In this document: positions 1-10,148 of the stretch, one piece after another
Position numbering within the stretch: position 1 is the stretch's first letter
How the letters are laid out: each line of letters begins with the position of its first letter
From: Rahnella inusitata
GTDB taxonomy: Bacteria > Pseudomonadota > Gammaproteobacteria > Enterobacterales > Enterobacteriaceae
Direction: 5' to 3'
NCBI RefSeq assembly: GCF_003263515.1
Contig: NZ_JYDE01000025.1
Location: forward strand, 1 to 64,000
DNA length: 64,000 bases
Notes under the pieces: model-generated
What the model was told of the DNA's origin: nothing
What the model saw: the letters and a program-made list of their open reading frames with translations, nothing else
Database searches by the model: none
Program-made: the position numbers and the translations under genes

Positions 1-51
1 AAGGACACTAACACCTGAAGCTAGCGCGTCTACCAATTCCGCCACCATCGC
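1..51 (-). tRNA. tRNA-Leu (anticodon CAG), 5' part only
   Basis: Read on the minus strand, this is the first 51 bases of a leucine tRNA. It has an acceptor 5' arm GCGATGG, the D-arm, and an anticodon stem-loop with CAG at positions 15-17 of the window. The start of the long variable arm typical of class II tRNA-Leu follows. The T-arm and 3' end lie beyond the window edge. In E. coli a tRNA-Leu(CAG) cluster (leuQPV) sits beside rsmC, which agrees with the neighbouring genes here. Confidence 0.93.
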
Positions 52-245
52 GTTCCAATTGATTACTGTGTCGATCCATTCATCAGAATGTCATCAGCAA
101 GTAACACAACCACGGGGGCGAATTCTAGAGATTTTCCCACAGGCGTCAACAGTTATTTCCCCCATTCCGGACGTTTGATGTAAAAAACACCATATCCACG
201 GTGAATAGGTCAGTGGGTGATATTTTCATCAGGTTAATTGATGGT

Positions 246-1184
246 TTATTCAACAATTTTTCCATTAAGACCCTTTTGCTCTGCAGCACAATTCTGTGCT
301 GAGAACAGCGTGATCAGCCAATCCAGCAGTACGCGGATACGCGGTGCCAGAAAGCGGCCCGGCGGGTACATGATGTACAGCGGCATCGGCGGTGGCAGGA
401 CGTCCGGCAGCACTTCAATCAGCGTGCCGAGTGCCAGTTCCTGCTCAACCGCCAGCTTCGACACCTGAATCAGCCCAAAGCCTGCTTTCCCCGCTGCGAC
501 ATAGGCGTCGGCACCACTGACGGTCAGGGCGCTGCTGAGATAAATTTTTTCCGTCCCGCCCCCCGCAACGAATTCGAGATGCGTTTCAGCCCGCTGGTGC
601 GCGAAAAAGTAGCCGACGGCGTGATGCGTGCTGAGATCGGCAAGCGTGAGCGGGGTGCCGAACTGCGTCAGATACGCCGCAGACGCGCAGGTAATCTGCA
701 CTAAGTCGGTCAGGTGGCGGGATTGCAGATTATCATCTTCCGATGGCCAGGCGCGCACCACGCAGTCCACTCCCTGATCCAGCAGATTGATGGCGTTGTC
801 GTTGGCACTGAGAATAAGGTTTATCTGCGGGTAGCGCTGATAAAATTCCTTTAGCGACGGGATCACCCGTTCGCGCGCCACTGAGTGCGGCATATCAATG
901 CGCACGGTGCCCGAGGGCTGTATTTGATGATGGGCGAACAGTGCATCCGTTTCTTCCAGTGCCGCGAGTAAATGCAGGCAGCGCTGATAATAAATTTTGC
1001 CTTCCTCAGTGATTTTCACCTGACGGGTGGTGCGCAAAAACAGGCGAACGCCCAGCCGCTGCTCCAGCCGTTTCAGTGTAGTACTGACCGTGGCGCGCGG
1101 CAGATCCAGGTCTTCCGCCGCGCGGCTGAAACTCTCCAGCTCGGCGATGCGCACAAAGATTTTCATTGCCTGAACCTGATCCAT
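246..1184 (-). CDS. LysR-family transcriptional regulator
   Basis: A LysR-type regulator of 312 residues. The N-terminal winged helix-turn-helix (about residues 1-60) contains the usual FSRAAEDL...ATVSTTLKRLE pattern, followed by LFLRTTR. An effector-binding domain begins near residue 90. I chose the ATG at 1184 because GGAGA lies just upstream and the protein then begins in the usual LysR way (MDQVQAMKIF); an ATG 42 bases further upstream would add an unlikely tail. It is divergent from the aldo/keto reductase at 1309, with about 120 bp between start codons. LysR proteins often control such divergent neighbours, so regulation of that reductase is a reasonable inference. The ligand is unknown. 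Confidence 0.88.
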   Translation of the reverse strand: MDQVQAMKIFVRIAELESFSRAAEDLDLPRATVSTTLKRLEQRLGVRLFLRTTRQVKITEEGKIYYQRCLHLLAALEETDALFAHHQIQPSGTVRIDMPHSVARERVIPSLKEFYQRYPQINLILSANDNAINLLDQGVDCVVRAWPSEDDNLQSRHLTDLVQITCASAAYLTQFGTPLTLADLSTHHAVGYFFAHQRAETHLEFVAGGGTEKIYLSSALTVSGADAYVAAGKAGFGLIQVSKLAVEQELALGTLIEVLPDVLPPPMPLYIMYPPGRFLAPRIRVLLDWLITLFSAQNCAAEQKGLNGKIVE

Positions 1185-1308
1185 ATTGTCTCCGGCATTG
1201 TTCGCGATTGATGAATAGTCTTGCACGTTTTCGCTGATTTATCTTTCCTGACACAACAACCACACTTCATGGCGTTATTTATCCCATTCATGTCATAAGG
1301 AAAGTCAG

Positions 1309-2301
<993 letters not shown>

Positions 2302-2343
2302 TCAACATGTCCGTTTCACTAGCACAGACATGTGAGAGGCTGA

Positions 2344-3390
2344 TTAACGTCTTTTCTTTTTCGTATCACGCGGTGCGCGACCACGAACGGCTTTGTACAC
2401 TTTAAAGCGGCCGTTCTGTGCCAGCACCTCGTGGCTGCCAAACGCGTCATCGAGCAGTGCGGCGTAAGGCAGGAAGGCGTTAGCCACAATGCGCAGTTCG
2501 CCGCCGATGTTCAGATGGCTGATTGCGCCACGGATCAGCTGTTCGGACGCATGCAGGCTGGTTTGCAGGCCTTCATGGAACGGCGGATTAGAGATGATCA
2601 TATCGAAACGGCCATCAATGTCGGAATAGACGTTGCTGGCAATCACTTCGCCGACCAGTTCATTGGCGGCAAGGGTGGCGCGGCTGGCTTCGATAGCGGC
2701 TGCGCTCACATCACTCAGCGTGATTTTCATCTTCGGCGAGTACGTTGCCAGCACAGACGCCAGAACGCCGGAACCACAGGCGATATCGAGCACTTTGCCC
2801 TTGATTGGCTCTTCAAACGTATTGATCAACAACAGGCTTCCGCTGTCCAGACCTTCACGGCTGAATACGCCCGGCAGAGTTTTGATGGTCACTTCCTCGA
2901 CCATGTACTCATCCCACCAGCCATCAGCATCAAACTCAGGCTGCTTTTCCAGACGGCCATGATACAAACCGCAACGACGGGCGCTGTCGATTTTGCTGAC
3001 TTCACAAATGCCTTCCAGCGTGGTTTCCGCGCTACGAACGCCGCTGCGGTTTTCGCCGATGACAAAAACGTCGATCCCGACTGGCAACTGCGACAGCAGG
3101 TTGAACAGCTGGAATTTGGCTTCGAGCTTGCTCTTCGGCCAGTAATAAATCAGCACATCACATGGCGCAATAAGCTCGGCGTCGGCGAGTAAACCGAACT
3201 GCACATTGTCGCCCAGGGTTTTGCTGAGCATCTGCCAGTGGTGATACATGTTGGTGTGGACGCGGACTTCTTCGGCGTCAATTTCAGCAGGAAGGCTGTC
3301 TTGCAGGTCGCCGGCGAACAGGACGCGGCGGCCTTCGAATTCTTCGCTATGGCGCAGTATGACTTCACTGGCCGGAGTTAATGCAGACAT
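2344..3390 (-). CDS. rsmC: 16S rRNA (guanine-1207-N2)-methyltransferase RsmC
   Basis: RsmC uses S-adenosylmethionine to methylate N2 of G1207 in 16S rRNA within the 30S subunit. The 348-residue protein matches the family length (about 343). It has a degenerate N-terminal methyltransferase-like half and a catalytic C-terminal half. The latter carries the SAM motif ([13 protein letters not shown], near residue 200) and the N2-guanine methyltransferase motif [11 protein letters not shown] basic tail (RDTKKKRR) closes the protein. It is divergent from holD, the same arrangement as in E. coli. Confidence 0.96.
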   Translation of the reverse strand: MSALTPASEVILRHSEEFEGRRVLFAGDLQDSLPAEIDAEEVRVHTNMYHHWQMLSKTLGDNVQFGLLADAELIAPCDVLIYYWPKSKLEAKFQLFNLLSQLPVGIDVFVIGENRSGVRSAETTLEGICEVSKIDSARRCGLYHGRLEKQPEFDADGWWDEYMVEEVTIKTLPGVFSREGLDSGSLLLINTFEEPIKGKVLDIACGSGVLASVLATYSPKMKITLSDVSAAAIEASRATLAANELVGEVIASNVYSDIDGRFDMIISNPPFHEGLQTSLHASEQLIRGAISHLNIGGELRIVANAFLPYAALLDDAFGSHEVLAQNGRFKVYKAVRGRAPRDTKKKRR

Positions 3391-3504
3391 CAGGATAAGG
3401 CTCCTCAGGGTTTGGCTGGCGATTATAGAGGTTTATTGGCGCATGTTCGATGTGTTTGCTAGCATAGCCGGGCTTTTTAGCTATTCAACGGGCAGGGATC
3501 GGGC

Positions 3505-3918
3505 ATGGCATCCAGAAGAGATACGCTGTTACAACAGCTGGGCATTACCCAGTGGACGCTGCGCCGGCCTGCGGTTTTGCAGGGCGAAGTCGCCGTCAGC
3601 CTGCCTGCGGACACCAAATTATTGATCGTCGCAGACGTGCCTCCCGCTGAAGATGATCCGCTGGTGCGCGACGTGTTGCTTAGTCTGGCGCTCACCGGCG
3701 AGCAGGTTTACCGCCTGACGCCGGAACAGGTGACGATGTTGCCTGAAGATACCCGCTGCAATGTCTGGCGACTGGGGTTAAGCGAACCGCTGACGCTCGC
3801 CGGAACGCAGTTATCCAGCCCGGCTCTGGCCGAGCTTTATCAAGATGCCGGCGCCAAACGCGCGCTCTGGCAGCAGATTTGTGAAAATGAACCCGATTTC
3901 TATCCTGACGCCCGCTGA
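3505..3918 (+). CDS. holD: DNA polymerase III psi subunit
   Basis: A 137-residue psi subunit. With chi (HolC) it bridges the clamp-loader complex to SSB-coated DNA during replication. The N-terminus (MASRRDTLLQQLGITQWTLR) and the QVYRLTPEQ segment are characteristic. Position between rsmC (divergent) and rimI supports the call. Its 3' end overlaps the rimI start by 32 bases, so the two are very likely translationally coupled. Confidence 0.95.
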   Translation: MASRRDTLLQQLGITQWTLRRPAVLQGEVAVSLPADTKLLIVADVPPAEDDPLVRDVLLSLALTGEQVYRLTPEQVTMLPEDTRCNVWRLGLSEPLTLAGTQLSSPALAELYQDAGAKRALWQQICENEPDFYPDAR

Positions 3919-4330
3919 TCTTCCCCGCGCATTCCAGATTGAACAAGCCAGTCACGCGTTCCCGTGGACCGAAAACACCCTGGCCAGCAATCAGGGCGAG
4001 CGCTATCTGAATCTCAAAATTATGCAGGGCGATGAGATGGCCGGTTTTGCGATCACGCAAATCGTCCTCGACGAAGCCACGCTGTTCAATATCGCCATCG
4101 ATCCGGCTTTCCAGCGTCAGGGATTAGGCCGCACGTTGCTGGAAGAAATCATCCAACAGCTTGAGCAAAAAGACGTTTTTACGCTCTGGCTGGAAGTGCG
4201 CGCTTCCAACACTAAAGCCATCGCGCTGTATGAAAGCCTCGGCTTTAACGAACTCTCCATCCGCCGTAATTACTATCCTGCCGCACAAGGCCGCGAAGAT
4301 GCCATTATGATGGCGCTGCCGCTGGGATAG
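3887..4330 (+). CDS. rimI: ribosomal protein bS18 alanine N-acetyltransferase RimI
   Basis: A GNAT-fold enzyme that acetylates the N-terminal alanine of ribosomal protein S18. The 147-residue product contains the acetyl-CoA loop QRQGLGRTL and the downstream ALYESLGF motif, ending in DAIMMALPLG like its homologues. I use the ATG at 3887, inside holD, because the protein then starts MNPISILT...DLPRAFQIEQ and matches the E. coli family length of 148. In E. coli yjjG follows rimI; here only about 140 bp separates it from prfC and yjjG is absent. Confidence 0.95.
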   Translation: MNPISILTPADLPRAFQIEQASHAFPWTENTLASNQGERYLNLKIMQGDEMAGFAITQIVLDEATLFNIAIDPAFQRQGLGRTLLEEIIQQLEQKDVFTLWLEVRASNTKAIALYESLGFNELSIRRNYYPAAQGREDAIMMALPLG

Positions 4331-4473
4331 GCACAAAAAAACCATTGATTGCCCATCCCGTCTAAATCAGTGAAAATAGCTGGCTATAACTTTTATTACC
4401 GCTTTGCCTGACGTCCTTCTGACGTGATGTGAAATCCTATGCAGGGCGGACCAACCGCAGAAACGTGAAAAAC

Positions 4474-6063
4474 ATGTCTCCAAGTGAATACGCCCTTGAA
4501 GTGGCTAAGCGCCGCACATTTGCCATCATCTCTCACCCCGATGCCGGTAAAACGACCATTACTGAAAAAGTCCTGTTATTCGGACACGCTATCCAGACCG
4601 CCGGTACGGTAAAAGGCCGTGGTTCAAGCCATCACGCCAAATCTGACTGGATGGAAATGGAAAAACAACGTGGTATCTCCATCACCACGTCAGTGATGCA
4701 ATTTCCCTATAAAGAGTGCCTGGTTAACCTGCTTGATACACCGGGGCATGAAGACTTCTCCGAAGATACTTATCGTACGCTGACCGCCGTTGACTGTTGT
4801 CTGATGGTCATCGACGCCGCGAAAGGGGTCGAAGATCGTACCCGCAAGCTGATGGAAGTTACCCGTCTGCGCGATACGCCGATCCTGACTTTCATGAACA
4901 AACTCGACCGCGATATTCGTGATCCGATGGAAGTCATGGATGAAGTCGAACGCGAACTGAAAATCGCCTGCTCGCCAATTACCTGGCCGATCGGCTGCGG
5001 TAAGTTATTCAAAGGGGTTTATCACCTCTATAAAGACGAAGTGTATCTGTACCAGACCGGTAAAGGTCACACCATTCAGGAAGTGCGCACGGTGAAAGGG
5101 TTGAACAATCCTGAGCTGGATGCCGCCGTCGGTGAAGATCTGGCCAAGCAACTGCGTGAAGAGCTGGAGCTGGTGCAGGGCGCGTCGCACGAATTTGAAC
5201 ACGAAGCTTTCCTTGCGGGTGAACTGACGCCGGTCTTCTTCGGTACCGCACTGGGTAACTTCGGTGTAGATCATATGCTCGACGGTTTGGTGGACTGGGC
5301 GCCCGCGCCGATGCCGCGTAAAACCGATGTGCGCGAAGTGAAAGCCGACGACGAGAAATTCACCGGCTTCGTGTTTAAGATCCAGGCCAACATGGATCCG
5401 AAACACCGTGACCGCGTGGCGTTTATGCGCGTGGTGTCCGGTAAATACGAAAAGGGCATGAAGCTGCGTCAGGTGCGTACTGGTAAAGACGTGGTGATTT
5501 CCGACGCACTGACCTTTATGGCCGGTGACCGTTCGCACGTGGAAGAAGCGTTCCCCGGCGACATCATTGGTCTGCACAACCACGGTACGATTCAGATCGG
5601 CGACACCTTTACCCAGGGTGAGAACATGAAGTTCACCGGCATCCCTAACTTTGCCCCTGAAATGTTCCGTCGTATCCGTCTGCGTGATCCGCTGAAACAG
5701 AAACAGTTGCTGAAAGGGCTGGTCCAGCTGTCAGAAGAGGGCGCGGTTCAGGTCTTCCGTCCAATCGCCAACAACGATCTGATCGTTGGTGCGGTGGGTG
5801 TCCTGCAGTTCGAAGTGGTTGTGGCGCGCCTGAAAAGCGAATACAACGTGGAAGCGATTTACGAATCCGTTAACGTGACCACCGCCCGCTGGGTTGAATG
5901 TGACGACGTGAAGAAATTCGAAGAATTCAAACGTAAGAACGAAACCAACCTGGCATTGGATGGCGGCGATAATTTAGCGTACATCGCCCCGACGATGGTG
6001 AACCTGAATCTGGCTTCTGAGCGTTATCCTGAAGTGAAATTCCGCAAGACCCGCGAGCATTAA
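4474..6063 (+). CDS. prfC: peptide chain release factor 3
   Basis: RF3 is a translational GTPase that removes RF1/RF2 from the ribosome after peptide release. The product has 529 residues, the standard length. The G domain has the P-loop SHPDAGKTT, the DTPGHEDF switch II motif and the MNKLDRD specificity motif. Elongation-factor-like domains 2 and 3 follow, ending RKTREH. I chose the ATG at 4474 because the family begins with the segment leading into [14 protein letters not shown]. An in-frame upstream ATG at 4429 would add 15 non-conserved residues. The ribosome-binding site at 4474 is weak. Confidence 0.97.
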   Translation: MSPSEYALEVAKRRTFAIISHPDAGKTTITEKVLLFGHAIQTAGTVKGRGSSHHAKSDWMEMEKQRGISITTSVMQFPYKECLVNLLDTPGHEDFSEDTYRTLTAVDCCLMVIDAAKGVEDRTRKLMEVTRLRDTPILTFMNKLDRDIRDPMEVMDEVERELKIACSPITWPIGCGKLFKGVYHLYKDEVYLYQTGKGHTIQEVRTVKGLNNPELDAAVGEDLAKQLREELELVQGASHEFEHEAFLAGELTPVFFGTALGNFGVDHMLDGLVDWAPAPMPRKTDVREVKADDEKFTGFVFKIQANMDPKHRDRVAFMRVVSGKYEKGMKLRQVRTGKDVVISDALTFMAGDRSHVEEAFPGDIIGLHNHGTIQIGDTFTQGENMKFTGIPNFAPEMFRRIRLRDPLKQKQLLKGLVQLSEEGAVQVFRPIANNDLIVGAVGVLQFEVVVARLKSEYNVEAIYESVNVTTARWVECDDVKKFEEFKRKNETNLALDGGDNLAYIAPTMVNLNLASERYPEVKFRKTREH

Positions 6064-6091
6064 TTTTTGCCCGCGTGGGTTTTTTGATCTG

Positions 6092-6119
6092 AAGACGGCC
6101 ACTGTGCCGTCTTTTTTTA
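6092..6119 (+). terminator. rho-independent terminator of prfC
   Basis: Stem AAGACGGC / GCCGTCTT with a 6-base loop, followed by a run of T residues, 29 bases after the prfC stop. Confidence 0.88.
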
Positions 6120-6278
6120 TACACTTTTTCTTATGTTTTATTGCCCGCCTCACATTTCCCGTTGTGCGTTTTTTCTCCTTTGTGACCGGAATTCGGCCAT
6201 ATTTCCCGCGAAATCTTAAGACTTGTCTGCATTCGGCCCTGTAATCGGCGATCGCTCTACTCTTTTGGACATTCTTGA

Positions 6279-6287
6279 CTATATTAA
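6279..6287 (+). promoter_or_regulatory. candidate sigma-S-type -10 element for osmY
   Basis: CTATATTAA resembles the extended sigma-S -10 consensus (CTAYRCTTAA-like) and has no convincing -35 partner. It lies about 210 bases before the osmY start. osmY is a classic RpoS-dependent gene with a long leader in E. coli, so this is the best candidate in the 435-bp gap after prfC. The rest of the gap holds small inverted repeats but no gene I can support. Confidence 0.5.
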
Positions 6288-6498
6288 ATGTGTGTTCACA
6301 AAACAGTGGCGTAAAGCACTGCTTAGAAGTGACGGCGCAGAGTGTTATATCGAAAGGCGATAAAAAGCCCGAATAAAACGACGTACTCTGCTACAAAGGA
6401 AGTAAATACAGCAGCAATACAATTTGTTAGAAGGCGTCACCACAAATGTGGCGTACCGGGTCCAAGATTAGGGCCCATAAACTGAAAGGAAGAAATCG

Positions 6499-7089
6499 AT
6501 GAAAAACTCTAAATTTGCCTATTCAATGATGGCCGTAGTTCTGGGTACTGCACTGATGAGTGGTAGCGCTCTGGCCGCAACCACTACTGATAGCGCAGGT
6601 GCAAAAATCGATAGTTCCATGAAGAAAGTTGATAACTACATGGGCGACAGCGCCATCACAGCAAAAGTGAAAAGTGCACTGGTAGATGATAAAGCCATTA
6701 AAAGCACCGACATCTCTGTGACCACCACATCCGGTGTTGTCACCCTGAGCGGCTTCGTAGCCTCACAGGCTGAAGCTGAGCAGGCAGTTGCCGCTGCGAC
6801 CAAAGTTGAAGGCGTGAAATCTGTCAGTGACAAATTGCACACCAAAGACAAAAGCGAACAAAGCGTGAAAGGCTACGCCGGTGACTCCGCCACGACGGCT
6901 TCTGTAAAAGCCAAACTGCTGGCCGACGACATCGTTCCTTCACGTAACGTGAAAGTAGAAACCACCGCGGGCGTTGTACAGCTTTCCGGTGATGTGAAAG
7001 ACCAGGCACAGTCTGACCGTGCTGAAAGCGTTGCGAAGACCGTTGATGGCGTGAAAAGCGTTAAAAACGACCTGAAAGTCGCACCGTAA
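6499..7089 (+). CDS. osmY: osmotically inducible periplasmic protein OsmY (two BON domains)
   Basis: A 196-residue secreted protein with a signal peptide (MKNSKF...GSALA, cleavage after about residue 27) and two BON domains, at roughly residues 48-112 and 125-194. Each has the pattern [11 protein letters not shown] / [12 protein letters not shown] followed by VTLSGFV / VQLSGDV. OsmY is induced by osmotic and stationary-phase stress and acts as a periplasmic chaperone that helps outer-membrane protein folding and envelope stability. The start has AAAGGAAG upstream. Gene order osmY-ytjA-yjjU-yjjV is as in E. coli. Confidence 0.96.
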   Translation: MKNSKFAYSMMAVVLGTALMSGSALAATTTDSAGAKIDSSMKKVDNYMGDSAITAKVKSALVDDKAIKSTDISVTTTSGVVTLSGFVASQAEAEQAVAAATKVEGVKSVSDKLHTKDKSEQSVKGYAGDSATTASVKAKLLADDIVPSRNVKVETTAGVVQLSGDVKDQAQSDRAESVAKTVDGVKSVKNDLKVAP

Positions 7090-7112
7090 TTTCGCAGAAC
7101 GACAGCAGTAAA

Positions 7113-7142
7113 CGGCGCCCGCCCACGGGAAGGGCGCCGGTT
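7113..7142 (+). terminator. probable terminator of osmY
   Basis: An 8-bp GC-rich stem (CGGCGCCC / GGGCGCCG) 24 bases after the osmY stop. It is followed by only three T residues, so termination may be incomplete. Confidence 0.55.
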
Positions 7143-7438
7143 TGAACGACATATTTTGAACAACATATAACGATATACCGTACCTCCTGCACATTTTTCG
7201 GGACTGAAGACTTACGTAATACCGCTGTGAATATTTTTTTTGGAAAAATAAGCGTGGGTTTCGCCTAACACTTTCATTTTTCCGACTATCTTTATTAGGT
7301 AAGTGATGATTTTTATCTCCGGTAATTGCCGGCTAATAAAGTGTCACCAAGACAATGTACACAGAGACTTCAGACCGGAAGTAGGAGTGTCACCTTTTTA
7401 AACTGGCAAAGTGAATATATAGGGTAAAGGAGAAGCTT

Positions 7439-7600
7439 ATGTTTCGTTGGGGCATTATTTTTCTAATCATCGCGCTGATCGCGGCGGCACTGGGTTTTGG
7501 TGGTTTGGCTGGTACAGCTGCCTGGGCTGCAAAAATCGTATTCGTAGTCGGTATCATTCTGTTCCTGGTCAGCCTGTTTACCGGTCGTAAACGACTCTGA
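7439..7600 (+). CDS. ytjA: small membrane protein YtjA (DUF1328)
   Basis: A 53-residue ORF too short for many gene callers. It starts [19 protein letters not shown] and ends in LFTGRKRL. Two hydrophobic segments (about 4-22 and 30-48) predict a small inner-membrane hairpin. The sequence is nearly the E. coli YtjA sequence, and its place between osmY and yjjU is conserved. A strong ribosome-binding site (AAAGGAGA) precedes the ATG. Function is not established. The roughly 350-bp gap before it contains the osmY terminator and a CTATCTTTA element near 7285 that could be a stationary-phase promoter. Confidence 0.93.
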   Translation: MFRWGIIFLIIALIAAALGFGGLAGTAAWAAKIVFVVGIILFLVSLFTGRKRL

Positions 7601-7603
7601 CAA

Positions 7604-7627
7604 TAACGTTATGAAGTCATAACGTTA
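7604..7627. repeat. perfect 11-bp inverted repeat just after ytjA
   Basis: TAACGTTATGA and its exact reverse complement are separated by two bases, starting 4 bases after the ytjA stop codon. It is AT-rich with no T-run, so it does not look like a standard terminator. It could be an RNA 3'-end hairpin or a protein-binding operator. Confidence 0.7.
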
Positions 7628-7650
7628 GCAGATATACCGCAGTAAAAATC

Positions 7651-7719
7651 GCATCGCCCTCTTGTCTGAAGATATTGCTTACTCGCAGTGTGTTCAGATA
7701 AGGGGGCGATGCTTTTTTA
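7651..7719 (+). terminator. long-stem terminator downstream of ytjA
   Basis: A 20-bp stem formed by 7651-7670 and 7693-7712 pairs throughout with only two G-U wobbles. It has a 22-base loop and is followed by six T residues. This is much longer than needed for termination and may also be a stable 3'-derived RNA. Confidence 0.85.
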
Positions 7720-7869
7720 TGGAATGATGTCTTTGATTGATGTGTTCCGTTAACAAGAAGTAACGATTTTATCCTCACATTTTGGCAAGAAACTCACTCA
7801 AACCCGGCAGACAAGGTATGCTCAGAAAAGAGGCCTGTCCGCTGAGGCTAATTGTGTGAGGATGATGCG

Positions 7870-9081
7870 TTGGGATACAGAATACCTGTCACGCTGGGGA
7901 ATATAGAACCGCTGGCGTATAAACCTTACCGGCCGGGCAAGATTGCTCTGGTGTGCGAAGGGGGAGGGCAGAGAGGCATTTTTACCGCCGGTGTGCTGGA
8001 TGAATTTCAGCGTGCCAATTTTAATCCCTTCGATTTATATCTGGGGACTTCCGCCGGTGCACAAAACCTTTCGGCCTTCGTGTGCGGACAACCCGGCTAC
8101 GCCCGAAGAGTGATTACCCGCTACACCACCAGCCCTGATTTCTTCAATCCTCTGCGCTTTGTGCGTGGAGGACATCTTATCGATCTCGACTGGCTGGTGG
8201 ATGAAACCGCGAAAAACATGCCGCTGGCGATGGAAAGCGCGGAGAAGCTGCTGATCGACGGTCGCGAGTTTCTGATGTGTGCCTGCCGCAGCGATGACTA
8301 CACCGCCAACTATTTTGCGCCAACGCGCGAGAACTGGCTGCCGGTGATTAAAGCCTCGAGCGCCATTCCGGGATTTTACCGCATGGGCGTGGATCTGGAC
8401 GGCATCAGCTATCAGGACGGCGGCATCAGCGATGCTATTCCGGTGGAAGAAGCCTACCGCCGCGGCGCGGACACTATCGTGGTGATCCGCACCGTACCGT
8501 CGGCGATGTTTTACACGCCGCAGTGGATGAAGCGCATGGAGCAATGGCTGAGTGAAAGCAGTCTCCAGCAACTGGTGCGCATGATGCAGCATCATGAAAA
8601 CAGCTATCACCGCATTCAGCAGTTTATTGAAAATCCGCCGGGCGACGTGCGGATTTTCGAAATCTTCCCGCCGAAGCCGCTCGCCAGCCACGCGCTTGGC
8701 AGCCGTTTGCCGGCGCTCAATCAGGATTATCATCTGGGCCGCCGCTGTGGCCGCTATTTCCTGTCGGCAGCCGCGCACTGGCTGTTGCCGCGTGAAAACG
8801 AGCGCCCTTATCCGCAGGTGACGCCGCGTCCGGTGCGTCCTCAGCGCGTGGTCGTGCCGGCGAACGAACCGGAACACGAAACACCGCTGGCCGCCGCGGT
8901 CAGCACTGTAGAACAGATTGTCCTCGACCCTGCCGTGCTCACCGATATGGTGGCCGACGGCGGCGTGGTTCGTCCGGCCGCGTTTCAGGACAACACCAGG
9001 GGAGAGTATCGTTCGCAAAACCTTGCTGCTGACATGACTCCTGTGGAGCACTACTCTGCCAGCGAAGGCGATAAGCTGTGA
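7870..9081 (+). CDS. yjjU: patatin-like phospholipase family protein YjjU
   Basis: A 403-residue patatin-fold serine hydrolase. The oxyanion-hole motif CEGGGQRG, the nucleophile elbow GTSAG and the DGG motif of the catalytic aspartate (YQDGGISD) are all present, so lipid acyl hydrolase activity is expected. The physiological substrate is unknown. I take the TTG at 7870 as start: the protein then begins (M)GYRIPVTLGN, aligning with E. coli YjjU, and GAGG lies 8 bases upstream. An in-frame TTG at 7852 is the alternative. A C-terminal extension of about 45 residues relative to E. coli is proline/valine-rich. It overlaps yjjV by 4 bases. Confidence 0.92.
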   Translation: MGYRIPVTLGNIEPLAYKPYRPGKIALVCEGGGQRGIFTAGVLDEFQRANFNPFDLYLGTSAGAQNLSAFVCGQPGYARRVITRYTTSPDFFNPLRFVRGGHLIDLDWLVDETAKNMPLAMESAEKLLIDGREFLMCACRSDDYTANYFAPTRENWLPVIKASSAIPGFYRMGVDLDGISYQDGGISDAIPVEEAYRRGADTIVVIRTVPSAMFYTPQWMKRMEQWLSESSLQQLVRMMQHHENSYHRIQQFIENPPGDVRIFEIFPPKPLASHALGSRLPALNQDYHLGRRCGRYFLSAAAHWLLPRENERPYPQVTPRPVRPQRVVVPANEPEHETPLAAAVSTVEQIVLDPAVLTDMVADGGVVRPAAFQDNTRGEYRSQNLAADMTPVEHYSASEGDKL

Positions 9082-9866
9082 GTTTTCACTTTGTGGATAC
9101 GCACTGCCATTTCGATTTCCCGCCGTTTACCGGCGCGGAAGCCGAAAGCCTGCGTCTGGCCGGACAGGCTGGAGTGCGGGAAATCATCGTTCCCGCGGTG
9201 ACCGCCGATCGTTTTGACGGCATTCTCGCGCTGGCAAAAAACTTCCCGCCGCTGTACGCCGCGCTGGGTCTGCATCCGTTATATATCGCACGGCATAGTG
9301 ATAACGATCTGCAGCAGCTGGATGCACTGCTCAGCCAGCGTTGTCCGCGCGTGGTGGCGGTCGGTGAAATCGGGCTGGATCTGTTTATGGAAACGCCGAT
9401 GTTTGAGCAACAACAGCGGCTGCTGAAAGCGCAGTTCGCGCTGGCAAAACGTGAGGCGCTGCCGGTGATCCTGCATTCGCGCCGCAGCCACGATCAGCTG
9501 GCAGCTATGCTGCGACAGGCGAAACTTCCTGCTACCGGGGTGGTGCACGGGTTTGCGGGCAGCCTTTCGCAGGCGCAGGCGTTTATCAAACTGGGATTTG
9601 CGATTGGCGTCGGCGGTACCATCAGCTACGAACGCGCGCAGAAAACCCGTCAGGTGATGGCGCAGTTGCCGCTCTCTTCTTTGCTGTTGGAAACGGATGC
9701 ACCGGATATGCCGTTGCAGGGTTTTCAGGGGCAACCCAATCGCCCGGAACGCGCCTCCACGGTGTTTGAGGTGTTGTACCAGTTACGCAGTGAAACGCCG
9801 CAAGAGATTGCCGATGCGCTGCTCGCCAATACCCGTCGGGTGTTCAATCTTCCTTCCTCGCTGTAA
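9078..9866 (+). CDS. yjjV: TatD-family metal-dependent hydrolase YjjV
   Basis: A 262-residue TatD-type hydrolase of the amidohydrolase superfamily, with metal-binding DTHCH near the N-terminus, GEIGLD in the middle and the late LLETDAPD motif. Family members act as deoxyribonucleases or phosphodiesterases; the specific role of YjjV is not settled. Translation starts at a GTG that overlaps the yjjU stop (GTGA), indicating coupling. It lies immediately upstream of the deo control region, as in E. coli. Confidence 0.94.
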   Translation: MSFHFVDTHCHFDFPPFTGAEAESLRLAGQAGVREIIVPAVTADRFDGILALAKNFPPLYAALGLHPLYIARHSDNDLQQLDALLSQRCPRVVAVGEIGLDLFMETPMFEQQQRLLKAQFALAKREALPVILHSRRSHDQLAAMLRQAKLPATGVVHGFAGSLSQAQAFIKLGFAIGVGGTISYERAQKTRQVMAQLPLSSLLLETDAPDMPLQGFQGQPNRPERASTVFEVLYQLRSETPQEIADALLANTRRVFNLPSSL

Positions 9867-9967
9867 GCCTTTCATTCATTTTGTGATTTAAATAACATTT
9901 ATTCGTGCTCGGAACACCTTTATAGAGTGGGTTTTACCGCGTGGTAAGAATTATGTTCTCTTTGAAA

Positions 9968-9983
9968 TGTTATTATTATAACA
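9968..9983. promoter_or_regulatory. putative DeoR operator (deoO1) at upstream deo promoter
   Basis: TGTTATTATTATAACA has the TGTTA...TAACA ends of the DeoR 16-bp palindrome. It lies about 100 bp after yjjV, where the deoP1 promoter/operator is expected. The AT-rich core could double as a -10 region. Confidence 0.7.
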
Positions 9984-10096
9984 TCGAGGGCAAGATTACC
10001 GGTCGGTGATCCCTGAGTGTCCGCCCGAACTCCGTTTGTCACGAATCGGGTATACACTCTTATATAGGCCGAATACTGAGCATAATGCCGGGTAAG

Positions 10097-10112
10097 TGTG
10101 ATTTAGTTCTCA
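10097..10112. promoter_or_regulatory. putative upstream CRP site of deoP2
   Basis: TGTGA-N6-TCTCA, one mismatch from the CRP consensus. Its centre is 52 bp upstream of the second CRP site, close to the roughly 53-bp spacing of the tandem CRP sites at E. coli deoP2. Confidence 0.7.
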
Positions 10113-10121
10113 TTTTACCAA

Positions 10122-10131
10122 GCAACGTTGC
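10122..10131. promoter_or_regulatory. putative CytR-binding repeat
   Basis: GCAACGTTGC is an inverted repeat of GTTGC, the core of the CytR octamer (GTTGCATT). It lies between the two CRP sites, where CytR binds cooperatively with CRP in E. coli. Confidence 0.6.
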
Positions 10132-10148
10132 AAACGGTTTTCATTTTG

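Noticed and set aside
52..245. A second tRNA upstream of tRNA-Leu
   Set aside because: The stretch contains CGCCCCCG-type sequence on the minus strand, but no cloverleaf or T-arm could be assembled.
2305..2333. Inverted repeat between the aldo/keto reductase gene and rsmC as a terminator
   Set aside because: The arms are only 7 bp with a 15-base loop and no T-run; too weak to call.
8035..9051. 338-residue open frame on the minus strand across yjjU
   Set aside because: It is a shadow of yjjU: GC-rich third positions keep the opposite strand open. The translation is His/Arg-rich and resembles no family.
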